This document shows, in pieces, positions 37,679 through 50,459 of a stretch of DNA of 64,000 bases. Origin of the DNA: Heterocephalus glaber. Lineage: Eukaryota; Chordata; Mammalia; Rodentia; Bathyergidae. The notes under the pieces are model-generated. The model ran no database searches and had not been told where the DNA came from. It saw nothing but the letters and a program-made list of their open reading frames with translations. The DNA lies in assembly GCF_000247695.1 (NCBI RefSeq), contig NW_004624730.1, positions 26,442,184-26,506,183 of the forward strand, written 5' to 3'. Every line of letters begins with the position of its first letter. The first letter of the stretch is position 1. The translations under genes were made by a program, and so were the position numbers.

Positions 37679-37807
37679 CTGGTAATGTTGGAGTAACTGT
37701 AGAATCCTCTGTTTTCACCCCATGGGCATGTATTGAGTAGGGCCTTGTTGCCATGTTTTTAAAGACAATTTTAATTTTGTCTCTAACATCTGCATGAAGT
37801 TGTGGAC
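37679..37807 (-). CDS. CP: CP exon 14, domain 5
   Basis: The acceptor is ctgttctcag and the donor is TTACCAG|gtactc. It encodes [20 protein letters not shown], then [20 protein letters not shown]. It parallels exon 8 of domain 3. It ends in phase 1. Human has VGDK where this copy has VRDK. Confidence 0.96.
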
Positions 37808-38454
37808 CTGAGAACAGTGAAAAGAAAGAGCGGTTTATTTACCTGTCAGATTGAAACTTCTTAGTAATAAAGGCAAAGATCAGGTAACTTTCTCAGCACG
37901 AAGGCTGGAGTGTTTTCTTCCCTGTGGCTTTGTGCTGTTGTAGTGTTGGATTGATGGTCCCAGAGAATATGGGATAAAAACACAGGAGACACCTCCCTGT
38001 AAGTATGAGACTGTATGTATCCACATCCAGGGTTCCAGGGGAGAATTTGGCCTGCAAGTCTCCTGCAGGGTAATATCTAGCCAGGGTGAGCTGGTCTCTG
38101 AACAGGAGTCATTTTGTAGCACTCATATTTCTCAGCATTCTGAACTCCAGACCTTCCTGAATACCAGATTTGAAAGGACAGGGCTACCTCTCCCAGTTCT
38201 GCCCTCTAGCAAGTCTTAGCTTCTGTTACCCTGTAACAGTGCTCCTTTCCCTTAGGTGTCTTACTCTAGGGGCTGAGGATAACCAAGCCCCTGGGGAATG
38301 TGATAGTGTAGAAACAAGGGGTTGGGGGTTTGTCTCCTGCACTTGAGGATTTTCAAGAAGATCCAAGACAAGTTAGATATTCTTAAAGTGGCTCTTGAAA
38401 AACTGAAGGCTGCTTTCCCTTTGCCTTGTGTGAAGTAACACTTTTTCCTTATTT

Positions 38455-38489
38455 TATATATGTATATGTGTGTATATATATATATATAG
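38455..38489. repeat. (TA)n/(TG)n microsatellite
   Basis: A TATATGTATATGTGTG and TATATA run in CP intron 13. Confidence 0.85.
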
Positions 38490-38717
38490 TCATTAATAAT
38501 TTATGTCTAATTTTTAAAATAAGTGGCTGTGAATTTTGTTGTTATTTTGGTGGTGTGAGATATTGGAGAATTTGATCAAGAAATTCACCTGGAAGTAGTT
38601 TCCTGGAACTTAAAAAAAAAAAAATCTAAAAGAATCAATTTGATAAACACCAAACATACAGTTTCATAACGGACAGAGATAAGTAATATTTTATTAACCA
38701 TATTCTTTAATAAACAT

Positions 38718-38925
38718 ATTTTTTGTTTGTTTTTGTGGTACTTGAGATTCAACTTGGGGCCTCTGCTCTGAGCTACATCTCAAGCCCTTTTTATTTCTAT
38801 TTTTTAAAATTTTGAGATGGTCTTGGTAAGTCACTAAGCTGCCCAAACTGGGCTTGAATCTGTAATCTTCTTGCCTCAGCCTCCAGAGTGCTGGAGTTAC
38901 AGATGAGCACCACCTTGCCTGGTTT
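38718..38925 (-). repeat. B1-dID dimeric SINE, sense to CP
   Basis: An ID half (GTGGTACTTGAGATTCAACT, GAGCTACATCTCAAGCCC) and a B1 half (TTTTGAGATGGTCTTGGTAA, GCCTCAGCCTCCAGAGTGCT), reverse complement. Confidence 0.87.
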
Positions 38926-39064
38926 AAGCTAATATTTATTGAATAACTGCTTTTTAAAAATTTTGATTTGAATTTTTTAAAAGCCCACAGAGAGGTACTG
39001 ACTGTTGCTACACAAAGCAGCATATCACCAGCCCACACTTGATAAAGAGGAGTTGTTAACCTAC

Positions 39065-39204
39065 CTAGAATTCCCAGGTGTTCTTCTTCAGCTTTTCTCT
39101 CCACCGGAACTGTGAACGTGCTGTCAGTGTATTGCCGATATATAGCTTTCTTGTACTTTGAGCCTATGTAAAACTCTCCCTTATCCAAAAATGCATTTGA
39201 AGCA
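39065..39204 (-). CDS. CP: CP exon 13, domain 5
   Basis: The acceptor is an A/T-rich tract ending ttttaag; the donor is ATTCTAG|gtaggt. AA from exon 12 plus T gives Asn, then [20 protein letters not shown] and [20 protein letters not shown]. It is 140 bp, the same length as its domain 3 counterpart, exon 7. Confidence 0.96.
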
Positions 39205-40477
39205 CTTAAAAAAAAAACCTCAGTTAGTATTTATTTTAATGAAGATGAAAACTAAATTTCAAGTTTTAAATTTTCAATAAAATATAATTTTTTTAGAGTA
39301 ATTGTGGTACTTTTTAATCACTTTCCACTCCAGTAAGAAATAAAGACTTTAAAAACAGGTGCAGTTGAAAATGCACCTAGTATCTGAGTGAAGCCACTTG
39401 AATCTTGGCCCTGACTGCTACTCTTAGAATAACCTAGCTTGTCATCACCTGTTGGAGCTTCATTTTCCTTGTCTCTAAGATGAGGTAGTCGACTGGATCA
39501 TCTCTAAGGTTTCCTTATAGCTCTAAAATTGTATGAGTTCAGAGTCAATCAATGGTATGTTCTCTGGTTACTGCAGTATTCAGTACAGGAACTGAAATGG
39601 TATGTTTTTCCATCCATTCACCTTCCCTGAAGTTTTCCTTGACTCCTAATGGCTCCTGTAGCCTTTTAACAATTATGTCCCAATCACTGACGTAAACTTT
39701 TACCCCTTTACCCTGTAAACTGCACTCAACTGCCACCGTCAAACTGACCTGCCACAGGGCCTAACTAGGAAGGTCTCCAGTCACGTGCTTCCCCATCTGC
39801 CCATCCCACTGTGTGACCGAGGGCCCGGGTCACACCCGTGAGGTCCTGCATGATGTGAGTGAGAGGATAGAAGGCACAGTGCTTGGGAAAGTACAAAAGC
39901 GCTACTGGAAGTGCAGGGCGATTCTCCTCTAAGTGGATGCTTTTCAATCTCCACTGACCATCTTCTACTTACGTTTATTCATGCCAAATTTATTTTTCAC
40001 TTTTCCACAATGCACATGTTATTAATGGTTTTCAACCATATTTGCCTATAAGTACTTGAAGAAAAGAGCTGCTGTTCTGCTGTCACATATTTTAAAAGTT
40101 CTATATATGAAAGTTTTAGGGTTGTGAAATTATTAATTGGTTAAAAATAAAATTTCAGAGAAAAAAATACACCAATAATAGTTGGTAAAAAAAAAAAAAT
40201 AAATATGTCAGCTCTGAATTTGGGCCTTAATTTTGGTTAAGTTTGAAAATCAATGACAAGAGAAGGGCATGGGAATGTGGGACGACAATCCAATGGAAAA
40301 GAAAGCAAACTGAATGACTCCAAAGAATCAAAAGACAGAAATGAAAGTTCCCATGAGACAATTGAGAAAAGCAGAAATAAATGAGGACAGGCTCCTTCAA
40401 AGTGTTTTGTTGTTGCTTAAGACACAAGTGTTTCATTTTCTAAAAGTCAGCATAATTCTTCTTTAAAAGGGAAACCT

Positions 40478-40551
40478 GTGGTTCCGCCATCTGCCTCACA
40501 AGTGCAAGGACCTGAATTCGATCCCCAGTACTAAAGAAAAAAAAAAAAAAT
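40478..40551 (+). repeat. 5'-truncated ID-type SINE beside the exon 12 donor, antisense to CP
   Basis: GTGGTTCCGCCATCTGCCTC through GAATTCGATCCCCAGTACTA and an A tail. The exact short target duplication GGGAAACCT is at 40469-40477 and 40552-40560. It lacks the first part with the A box. It lies 53 bp from CP exon 12. Confidence 0.9.
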
Positions 40552-40604
40552 GGGAAACCTAAAATTTCAGTGAACAAACTGGAAATCAGAGTCTGGAGAA
40601 TTAC

Positions 40605-40815
40605 TTTTGATCCTGTAAATGATGCAACTCCTTTTCCCATTCCCTGTGTGGTGAATAATCCCATTCCACCTCGACTGCTGCAATATAGTAGGTCCTTTCT
40701 CCCAGGAAGAGAGTGGAATCCTCCTCGGACAGTTGCTTGCATGGGTTCACAGTATATTTTTGTTTCATGCCACCTGTGTAGTGATCCGTTGTAAGGCACT
40801 CAACATCAAAAGTCC
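40605..40815 (-). CDS. CP: CP exon 12, domain 4 copper site and domain 5 start
   Basis: The acceptor is ccactccag and the donor is GATCAAAA|gtaatt. It encodes [20 protein letters not shown], holding type 1 Cys, His (+5) and Met (+10) of domain 4, then [20 protein letters not shown] and LHHLQDQ. It ends in phase 2. Confidence 0.96.
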
Positions 40816-40869
40816 CTGGAGTGGTAAATAAGAAAACATGCCATTCTTGTGCTCAGTACTCTCTGTGGC

Positions 40870-41290
40870 TCCCCGCCTTACCCAGAATCAATAGCAAAGT
40901 CCTCATCGTGATGGCGGATGACCTGGCTACTTGAACCTCTGATCACATCACCCATTGCTCACCTCGCTCCAGCCACATAGGCCTCTTCACTGTTCTTAGA
41001 TCAGGCCTGTGTGTGTGCCTCTCTCAGGACTTTGCCCTTGCTGTTTTCTCTACCTGGAATACTTCTCAAATGTTCACATGCTTCATGCTCTTGCTTTATT
41101 CAGGTCTTTTAATTATCACCTCCTGAGAGAATCTTGACCCCTTCCTCTGCTCTCTTTTTCTTTATGTATTTATAATCACTTAACATACTGGTACATGTTT
41201 AAATATACTTGCTTATTGTCTGTCTTGTTTTGGAATTTCAGCTCCATGGGACATTTTATCTCTTTTGTTCATTTTTTTGTATTTACATTT
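40870..41290. repeat. Probable L2-type LINE fragment in CP intron 11
   Basis: TTTTCTCTACCTGGAATACT, TCACCTCCTGAGAGAATCTT and TTTCAGCTCCATGGGACATT follow the order of phrases in L2 3' ends. Diverged; strand not assigned. Confidence 0.6.
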
Positions 41291-41889
41291 GTCCAATGAA
41301 AAGGCAACACTTGGTCAATCTTAAGTTTTAGTGACACATAATGAACAAATAAAACCTGAGACACATTAGCATGTTCTCAGATTCTGATTGAAATGCTTTC
41401 TTCTTTGCTTAGTTTATTTGTTCAGAGTCAGGCCTTTCGGTGAATCTGAATTGGCATGACTACAGTTCTAGAATAAAATACTCATTGGCAAGCAGCCCAC
41501 AAGCCAACACTACATCTAGGCTACAGAGTATGACAGACTTAGACACAGAGCCTCTTCGGGAGTCATTCCCTTTCTAGTCTGCTTTCCCATCTGTCTTTAA
41601 AAGAATCACAGTTGAAAAGGGGGACCTCCTTGAGGGTTCAACTGTGGAAATAGAGGAAACTACATCCCGCTATTCTCACTCCTGTCCCTCCCTCACCCTC
41701 TAATAAATAGAAGATGGGCCTATTTGGTACATACTTCTGCCGATGGTGGCCCCAGCTTAGCCTTTCAAAGGGAGGTGGGGCACTTAGAAAGCTTGGAAAG
41801 GGTTGAGTTTATCACCCAACATGTTCCAGTTCAATGAAAATCCACAAATAGACCCAACAGAGACTTGTCTTCGCTTTAAAGAAATATAC

Positions 41890-42102
41890 CTTCTGTGTCA
41901 GGGTGCATGAGGAGTGTCAGACTTGTTTGAGGGAAGAGGTTTGCTGTGTCTCTTCTTTCTCCTCTTGACAGATACGTGTTTCCTGAAAAGTATATCCCGT
42001 GTAAATCAGCCTCGTTTCCAGCACTGAACAAGTACCACACAACTGAATCTCCCTGGCACATGGTGAGACCAGGCTGGTTCCCATTCATGAATCCATTCAT
42101 GG
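41890..42102 (-). CDS. CP: CP exon 11, domain 4
   Basis: The acceptor is attttaacag and the donor is ACAGAAG|gtatat. It encodes [20 protein letters not shown], then [20 protein letters not shown]; the LHG His is the first domain 4 type 1 ligand. It ends LMHPDTEG, phase 1. Confidence 0.96.
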
Positions 42103-42918
42103 CTGTTAAAATTGGGAAATAACATTTTTAAAGTGATTTATGTAATGTCCTGGTGCATGACAACCTCCTTGACTCTCCAAGCCAATTTTAAGTTTTAAAA
42201 GACTAATCCAAGCCTGCCCAACTTTCATGTTTCTACTGTCCCCAGTACTCCCAGAGCACCCCCTGCCTGGCTCCAGGAAGCAGAGATAACAGTGTGGTTC
42301 CTGAAGTTCTGTGCCAGTGTCCCTAGTGTCCTGGGGACTTCACTGTTCTGCCAGCTAGAATGAGACATTCTACCTGTTGTTCTCAGTACTTTCAATGGTC
42401 GTTATTTGTGAACACCTAAATCTATAAATACTAACAGCTTTTCCTGGACCTCATAGGCTGGAAATGTGTTTATTATTTTAGATGAAAAATTCTGACTCAT
42501 CTTGAATAATAGGGAAGTGTATACACAGGAAATTTTCTCTCACTGTTCTTTCCAACAGATAATATCCTTGATACCTCCAAAATGCAAAAGTGTAGGACTA
42601 AAAGTATTTTAAAGATTGTGGGTAGTATGTCTAGAATCAGGCCAGCTTTTAAAATAAACAAGCTGAAGAACTCTCACACAGAACAGCATCTGTTTGTAGC
42701 TCGTTTGTATTTTTTGTCTATTAACTGGAGTAATTTTTACCATTGTCCATTAGTGGTATGGGCCTTTTGAACAATTAGCCCACTGTCTCCAGAATGTAAC
42801 CACATTTTAGAATTACACTGAGGAAGAAAAAAATAAATCTGACTCTAGACTTCAATTAAATAAAAGTCTCTGGGCTTGTCTTGGGCACTGGTGGTTATTA
42901 AATGCTCCCAAGTGTTTT

Positions 42919-43012
42919 CTGTTTTTTGTGGTTTTTTTGGTACCAGGGATTGAACTCGGGTCCTTGCGCTTGTGCAGCAGGCAGTGAAACCACTGAGCTA
43001 AATCCCCAGCCC
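42919..43012 (-). repeat. ID-type SINE with target duplication, sense to CP
   Basis: GGTACCAGGGATTGAACTCG, then CCACTGAGCTAAATCCCCAG. The exact duplication CTCCCAAGTGTTTT is at 42905-42918 and 43013-43026. Confidence 0.94.
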
Positions 43013-43543
43013 CTCCCAAGTGTTTTTGATATGCAGTCATGGGTGAGAATCATGAGAGCAAAGATTGTATCTTTTCATACATTGAATAATAAAATACACT
43101 TGTCATTATTCAGCCATAAATGAGGAAAATGTCTAACTCAGTAGTTCTCAAACTGGAACAAACATCAGATTCACCTAGAGGTTTTGTTAAACATAGATTT
43201 CTGGGACCTATTATCCAAGTTTGTGATTTAGTAGCTCAGGGTTGGGCCCAAGAATCTGCCTTTCTAACAAGTCCCTACATAATGCTGAGGCTGCTCTGCA
43301 GGGGCCCCACTTTAAGGATCACTCATCTAATTGGTGTGTCTTGTATGTCTTATTACTTTGAGTTAAATGAAATGATGGGTAATTGGCTGACACATTAAAT
43401 AATCAATGACATCACCCTTGGCATTATTGTATTTAATCATATATTGAAAATCAGTAAGCAAAGCTATTTGCATTTTGGTTTAATTAAAAGTATTAAATAT
43501 GCAGTACTGAAATAACTTGACAGATTAGCTTGCTGTACTTTTA

Positions 43544-43768
<225 letters not shown>

Positions 43769-44239
43769 TTACATGTACTCAATGCTATCTATGCACATAC
43801 AAGCTGAAGGAGGAATGAGAACAGAAGTTTCTGCTCATCTTTGTAAATTAGGCTTATGAAACATTCCAGTTGACCACCCAAGCTCACACTGCTATCTGTT
43901 GAGTGGATTTTAGTTCAGCGTGGTAATCTGAGCCTTTCTCTGCTCTGAAAGTTCTGTATCTTCTTTCTTCCTGTCCCACTGCCATACTAAGTGAAACCAC
44001 TAAAAATTATTAAAATAGGGGGAAATTTGTGTATGTGCTGGAAATCAGGGAAGATGCCATCCACATTCAGAAAACTCTTAAAAATTCTTGTAAGGCAGAG
44101 CAAGGTGGAAGCAGCAGTCTGAGGGCCCAATTGTCTTAAGTGGAGAAATAACCTGCCAATAAACTAGACAGATTCACACACTCTCCAGTCAGCTGAGCAA
44201 AATTATTACTCTCTCCCCCTGCCCCCTGGTTAAAATAAT

Positions 44240-44276
44240 AATGAGGAAGAGGAGGGGGAGGGGAGGGGGAGGGGGC
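44240..44276 (+). other. G-rich tract with G-quadruplex motif
   Basis: GAGGAAGAGGAGGGGGAGGG continues to 44275 as GGGGA repeats: four runs of four or five G separated by single A (44254-44275). It lies on the strand opposite CP transcription, in intron 9. Confidence 0.85.
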
Positions 44277-44369
44277 CAGGAAAATGCTGTCTGGCCTATG
44301 AGATAGTTCAGTCATTCAGAAAAAGGCAGTTAGTCTAAGGAATAGAGAAATCATTAGACAGTATTATAT

Positions 44370-45120
44370 GTCTTTCCATTAAGATCATTCTTTCACAGGA
44401 AAAACATGATTATCCAAGTGAAAAAATCCAACTAAAGCAGAGACCTGAAAGATAGATCCTACAGAGAACTGAATCAATGATGAAGGAGATCTAAAGAAAG
44501 CTCCCACAAATCAGATGGAAAGATTTAAAGATGGAAAGTGTATATGTATAACTTTAGAAAGAGAAGTTATAAAAGGGAAGACACAATCATAAGAAACAAT
44601 AGTCAAAATGTTCACCATCATAAAGAAAAAACCAGTCTTTAGATTCCAAAGCTTCACTAAGAACAAGACAAAATTAATAATACAGACTTCTAACTCAAAA
44701 TGTCCTGGTAAAATTTTTGAATTTCAGAAGCAGAAATTCTTCAAGAGTCTGTATTAAAAATATTACCTAAAAGTGGCTTTTATAAAATGTGACATTCTGA
44801 CACTGGCTGTTCCCCTAGTTTTCCCTGAGATGTCTACAAAGCTGCCTTCTTGAAATTTAGATCTTGCCTCAGATATTATTTCCACTGTCGTCCATTATTC
44901 TGTGTTTAAAGCACTTGTTACTTTCTGAAGTTATCTTCATTTTGTATGTATGCTTATCCCCCCACCCTCATTTTCCCCTACATCTCCTGCACATATACTA
45001 GGATATAAATCCTACTAGAACAGGAAACTGGCTTGACTTATTTACTGATGAATTCTGTGCCTAGTACAGGATGTTTTTTGAATAGTACAAATGCAATGTT
45101 TCTTAAATAAACATTCATAG
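44370..45120. repeat. Possible old L1/HAL1-like sequence in CP intron 9
   Basis: A-rich sequence such as AGATGGAAAGATTTAAAGAT and AATCCAACTAAAGCAGAGAC recalls LINE ORF1-type sequence, but no frame survives. Tentative. Confidence 0.3.
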
Positions 45121-45316
45121 TAAGCTAGAAACAAACAACTATTTGTCTTCTATCAGAATGGTGAATATCCTCAAATCTGACAATACAAAATGTGACATAA
45201 AAAAGAAAAGAAATTATTAAGGAGCTCTGAAGTATTCTAGAGGAGACCTATTAGTTTGAAACTTGAAAAAATAGGGAAAAGATCAAGTATTTGTCATTTC
45301 CTTCCTGTATATACTT

Positions 45317-45365
45317 CAGGGTAACCACATAACTCATTATACAGGGTAACCACAAACTCACTATA
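45317..45365. repeat. Two-copy 25-bp tandem repeat
   Basis: CAGGGTAACCACATAACTCA followed by TTATA, then CAGGGTAACCACAAACTCAC followed by TATA, head to tail. Confidence 0.8.
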
Positions 45366-46250
45366 GGAAGTTTCTGTTTGTAGAAGAATTTTGGCTAGCA
45401 AACAAAGAATGATGCAATCAGAATATTACATTATATAACTTTAATTAGTTTAATGAATCTAGGAGATCATCAGTGACTGATAACATCTCCAATTGAAAGA
45501 CAACTATACATTATGCATTCAGTAATAGGAGTAACCAGGATCACAACTGAAATAGTTTTGTAAGAAAAGAACCCAATCTGAATCTCCTCAAACCTTTGAT
45601 TCTAGCCACTGACTTATGGGAAAACAGAAGTGGAGAGACAGAGATAGGTTAAAAGATATCACAGGGTTGAAATAAGTAAAATCTAGACATGGAAACCAGG
45701 ACAAATGACTCTTGCAACAGAAAAATTGCAAGAAAACAATTTTCAGGAACATGTCAAATGTAATATGTGAAATTATTTGGATGCAGATTAAAATAACACA
45801 AAGCAATTATAAGACAATCATGGAAATGTGAACACTGATTGGATACTTGACAATAATAAGGAGTTATTATTATATATGTGAGTATTAAGATGTGACAATT
45901 GAAATGTGGGCATTTTAAAGGAGTTCTTATCTTTTAAAGGCACATAGTAAAATATTTTAGAGATAAAAAAATCAATGAGGTTATAATGGTATTTCCATTT
46001 CTAGGTCGAAAGGCCATGGTCTGATTTTATTATAAAAAATCATAGGTCCCACAAACTCTTTCATTTCCAATCCATCTAGGAACAATCATGTTAGCCAGGA
46101 AAATCTTTGCACAATACAGACCTCATAAGGCTGAGAAAAATTTAAAGCAAAAATTATATGTAACACCCTCACTGCCTCAAAACCTAGAATTTTCTTTATG
46201 AATTCAAAGAGACTGACAAATCATTTTCATCTTTCCCTGATTGGATTTAC

Positions 46251-46465
46251 CTGTCTTCCATTTGCATGTAAACTCCCTTTCTTGCATATTTTCATTGGCC
46301 CAATAAGCCCAGTGAATATATCTTTGGTGGGATCCACAGCAGAATAATACATCCCAGATAGACACACAGGATCTGCATAAGTGGGTCCCACTTCTTTGGG
46401 GACAGTCCATTCATAGGTAAAGGTTTTCTCTGGTGCCACATAGGAGGCTGAATGAGGAGGCACCC
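46251..46465 (-). CDS. CP: CP exon 9, domain 3
   Basis: The acceptor is tttcccacag and the donor is AGACAG|gtaaat. It encodes [20 protein letters not shown], then [20 protein letters not shown] and [11 protein letters not shown]. Phase 0 at its end. An extra His after VPP relative to my recollection of human CP; it sits in the interdomain linker near the known proteolytic site. Confidence 0.96.
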
Positions 46466-47235
46466 CTGTGGGAAAGGTCACATAAGAGGTTAAGTGTTCT
46501 TTCTAATGCAGTCATTTGAACAACAAAGTAGTCTGGGTTAGCCTAGGATAAACCATTTCTGGGTTTCTTGTTATGACTTATGAATGGAATCCTACTTGTG
46601 CTCCTGTATCAGATTAACAGATTGATGTGATTTCCTCAGGAAGCCTCCTCTAGAACCCTGTCTGGAGTTGGCGTCCCTCTTTGTGCTCACACTTCCCCTG
46701 AAAATGCATTATAAATGCTTATAATGCTAAGAGAATAAACTCTACTATGAAGTTATAGTGATAAGTAAATTTATATACTATAGTCTCAACCATACTTAAA
46801 ATATACATTATATATGCACAGATGAAAGTGGAGGAATTATATAAAAATATAATGGCTGTCTATACAACTTTAGATAATTGATATTTTTTGTTATTCTTTT
46901 CTTTATTTAGAATATTTTTCAAATATTTTAAAATAAACATCTAACCTTCTTGTAGGAACTTTTTAAAAATTAAAGTTACACAAATAGTACTCCAAAAATA
47001 TAGTTGACATAATCCAATTAAGTTCTTACTACCAATGTCAATAATCATCCAAGGAAGTCAGGATAAAATTCCTTTAATCAATTAGGATTGGTAGAAGAGG
47101 TTTATTTGCTTTTTTGGCATACTGCATGAAAATGATGTGTGAGCAGTTTCCTGGGGAATTCCTGCTGGATGCTGCAAGTGGCCAGTGTGGTGGCTTCCTG
47201 AACAGTGTTGATTGGTTAGACAGTTCCGTACTCAC

Positions 47236-47388
47236 TTCCTTTTGAGGGGCTGTAATGTGGGGCGTAGTATGTGCCCTCATTGTCCTTGCTGAATCTCACC
47301 CCAGTCGGCTCAATACTGAGGGGATATGGTCCTTTGTTATGAAAGGTGACTTTGATGGTGTCTCCCACCTCTGCCCATATGACAGGAC
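47236..47388 (-). CDS. CP: CP exon 8, domain 3
   Basis: The acceptor is tttttctag and the donor is AAAGGAA|gtgagt. It encodes [20 protein letters not shown], then [20 protein letters not shown] and APHYSPSKG. It ends in phase 1. Confidence 0.96.
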
Positions 47389-48249
47389 CTAGAAAAAAGG
47401 AGAGAAGTAGTTTCTTTCACTAGTACATACCACACAGTTAGTTTCTGTGTTCTCTGACAAGCATCACTGAAAAGAACATGGTTATTGGTTGCAAATTGGA
47501 AAACTTAATTTTTCTTAAGTCCATTATTAATCTGACATGGCAAGGTTAGACAAAGGTTAGGACTTTTTGCTCCAACTTCAGGTTAATTAAATTGGTTATC
47601 ATTTTTGCCAAAGTCAGTTAATTAACTTTATACACTTAAGAAAAACTATTTGGAGTGTCTACACTCTCCTCACTGTGTCTTCTGTTGGCTAGAAGTACAC
47701 TATTTGTCCCAAGAGTCAGGAGTCAGGGGGTGCTATAAACCATGACAACTGGAAGCAAGGAAGTTACATTGTGTTGGGTGTAAAGGACAACAGTGTTTTG
47801 GATTTTTCATCACTAAAATTAATATTATTTCCAATTATAGAATAAAATATAATTATATAGTACACAAATAATTTATGTAATATGCAAAATTACATTTATT
47901 GAGTTTCCTATCTGTACTTCTGAGTGTTTATGTATAGTAACTCATTTAGTCCATTACAATTTCATGAGGTAAGAACTATTATTCCTATTTTACAGAGGAG
48001 ATCAGGCACAGAAAGTTGAGTAACTTTCAAAAGCCACACAACTTACGTAAGGACAGTCTGCATGTTGCCCAGTGCTCTTCTGCCTGGTACCCAGTGAGAG
48101 CAGTCTCTGGGCTCCCCTGAGGGCGGCCTGCACAGGCTTGGGACACAACCAACCTGTCTCATGCATAGATTGCACTCTATTTCTAAGGGAATGTGTTTTT
48201 AGCTAAAAGTGGACTGTATCAACTTAGGTACCTATTTAAGCCAAGTCAG

Positions 48250-48294
48250 TCTCTCACACACACAGACACACAGACACACACACACTCACACACA
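48250..48294. repeat. (CA)n-rich microsatellite
   Basis: Interrupted CA/GACA run in CP intron 7. Confidence 0.85.
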
Positions 48295-48411
48295 ATTCTC
48301 ATCTATTTAAAGTAAAAAATAATAATAATCTGAAGTCAGCCTGACTTTCAATGATGAAGATTTGCTGTTGGTAATTCACATTTAGAAAAGTAGTTAGCTT
48401 CTACTTTTTTA

Positions 48412-48747
<336 letters not shown>

Positions 48748-49514
48748 TCACCTAGGGTACCAGTTGAAGAGAAAAATTCTGGCCAGCACTTAGAGATGAG
48801 TTATCACCTGTGGCTTAAAGCTATGTCCATACTAGTTGCTCAAGAAGAGGCAGACAGTTCTGGCTGCACTTAGATGGATGCTCCATGAAGGAGTAGAGAA
48901 TTACAGAGGAGATTTCACTTTTCCAAGTGAAGTGAAATACTTTCAAGAAGGCCCATATCAATCCCTGACAGTTGATAAATTTTTCTACAATAGAGCCTTT
49001 TCATCCAATTGCAGAATATTTAAAACACAGTAGCTACTGTTCATTGTGTAGTAGCACTGGCCAGGGGCTCAGGAGCTTTCTTATTTACTAAAATTCACAT
49101 GACAACACAACAAAATTGGTATTATTTTCTCCATCTTACAAAAAAATTAAATTTCAGAAAGATATTTGACTTGCACAGAGTCACCCCACTCATTTCTTCT
49201 TTCATTTGACAATGTGTTGGATGCTTGCTTTTATCTAGGACCCCTGGTATGTGTTGATGAGATAACCACATGCAATCTGGATTCTTCCTCATCCGCATGA
49301 ACCCTACATCTGCCAGAGGACACAGACTGTGAATCAATCAATGTAAAAAAATGGAATAAGCACCACATGTGAGGAGACTTCTCCTGGGGAAAGTGATGGG
49401 AGAGGACTGAGCTGCAAAAGGCTTTCCAGATCAATTGATTTTTAAAACTAAGGGAAAAGTAGAGTTTGCAAGATGACAGAAAGGATGCAGTGGAGGATTA
49501 CAAAGAGGAAACAG

Positions 49515-49575
49515 CGCCTCCTGCTGCGCAAGCGCAAGGACCCGAGTTCGATCCCCCATACCAAAAAAAAAAAAA
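49515..49575 (+). repeat. 5'-truncated ID-type SINE, antisense to CP
   Basis: CGCCTCCTGCTGCGCAAGCG, GAGTTCGATCCCCCATACC and a poly-A tail. The exact target duplication AAGAGGAAACAG is at 49503-49514 and 49576-49587. The tRNA A-box half is missing. Confidence 0.9.
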
Positions 49576-50164
49576 AAGAGGAAACAGTCTTCGAGAAGGC
49601 TCAGAGGAGAGAGCAAACATGGCATGCTCTAGAAAACATGGCAGAAGCTTGGCATGCAGGGCTGGCAGAGGAGTGAATGAGGCTTGGAGAGAAGGGGGTG
49701 GGCAGCAGGACTTAGGTAAGGTTTTGGTGCTCCTTTCCAGGCCAGTAAATGAAAGATTTAAGCATTGTGGATTAGTGTTTTAGGAGCATCACTCGGACAG
49801 CTGTGTGGAGACTATTTTGGAAAATGCAAATCTGCAGGAGGAAGACCAATTAGGAGGATGCTTTGATAATTTCTGTGAAAGATACTGATGGCTTCAGAGG
49901 TACTGGAAAAAGATAGAAGTGCACATTTTCAGAGATACTTAAGATATAATGAGGCAGTACTTGAGGAGATGTTGGTGAAGGAGGGGGAGTCAAGAATGGT
50001 GTTCAGGTTTTAGACTTGGGTATTTGGATGGATACATGAATTGATAGGTGATTTGATTCACTGAGAGAGGAAGAAACTCAGTTTTGCATTGCAGCAGTGG
50101 ATTCAGTCTTAGACATGATGAGTTGGACAGGCCTCATCCAATGGAGTTATCCCCAAGATCTCTG

Positions 50165-50455
50165 AAATGTGAATCTGAAATTTATAAGACCCTTCAAGGT
50201 TGGAGATACAGCTTTAGGAGTAACACATCTGGATGTCACTGTAGCCTGAGACTAAACATAAAAGCAGAAAACAGAACAGATATTTGTACATCAGTGTTCA
50301 TAGCAGCATTATTCAGAAGAGCCAAAAGGTGGAAGCAACCCAATCGTCCATTAACATATAAATTAATGAAATGCAGTATATACATAGACAAAATATTGTT
50401 CAGCTTTAAAGAGACATGAAATTCTGGTATGTGCTACAAAATGGGTTGCAAAGAG
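50165..50455 (+). mobile_element. Old L1 ORF2 3' end fragment
   Basis: The + strand shows TCAGTGTTCATAGCAGCATT and GCCAAAAGGTGGAAGCAACC; translated, CTSVFIAALFRRAKRWKQPN matches the L1 ORF2p C-terminus. In CP intron 6, antisense. Confidence 0.8.
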
Positions 50456-50459
50456 GTAA

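Noticed and set aside
40570..40794. Plus-strand 74-residue frame opposite CP exon 12
   Set aside because: Antisense shadow of the real exon.
40440..40799. 119-residue minus-strand frame over CP exon 12
   Set aside because: It is an off-frame reading of exon 12 run into a SINE; the true frame is the one carrying the copper ligands.
49466..49783. 105-residue plus-strand frame
   Set aside because: It runs through an ID SINE and its poly-A tail (lysine run), so it is repeat-derived.
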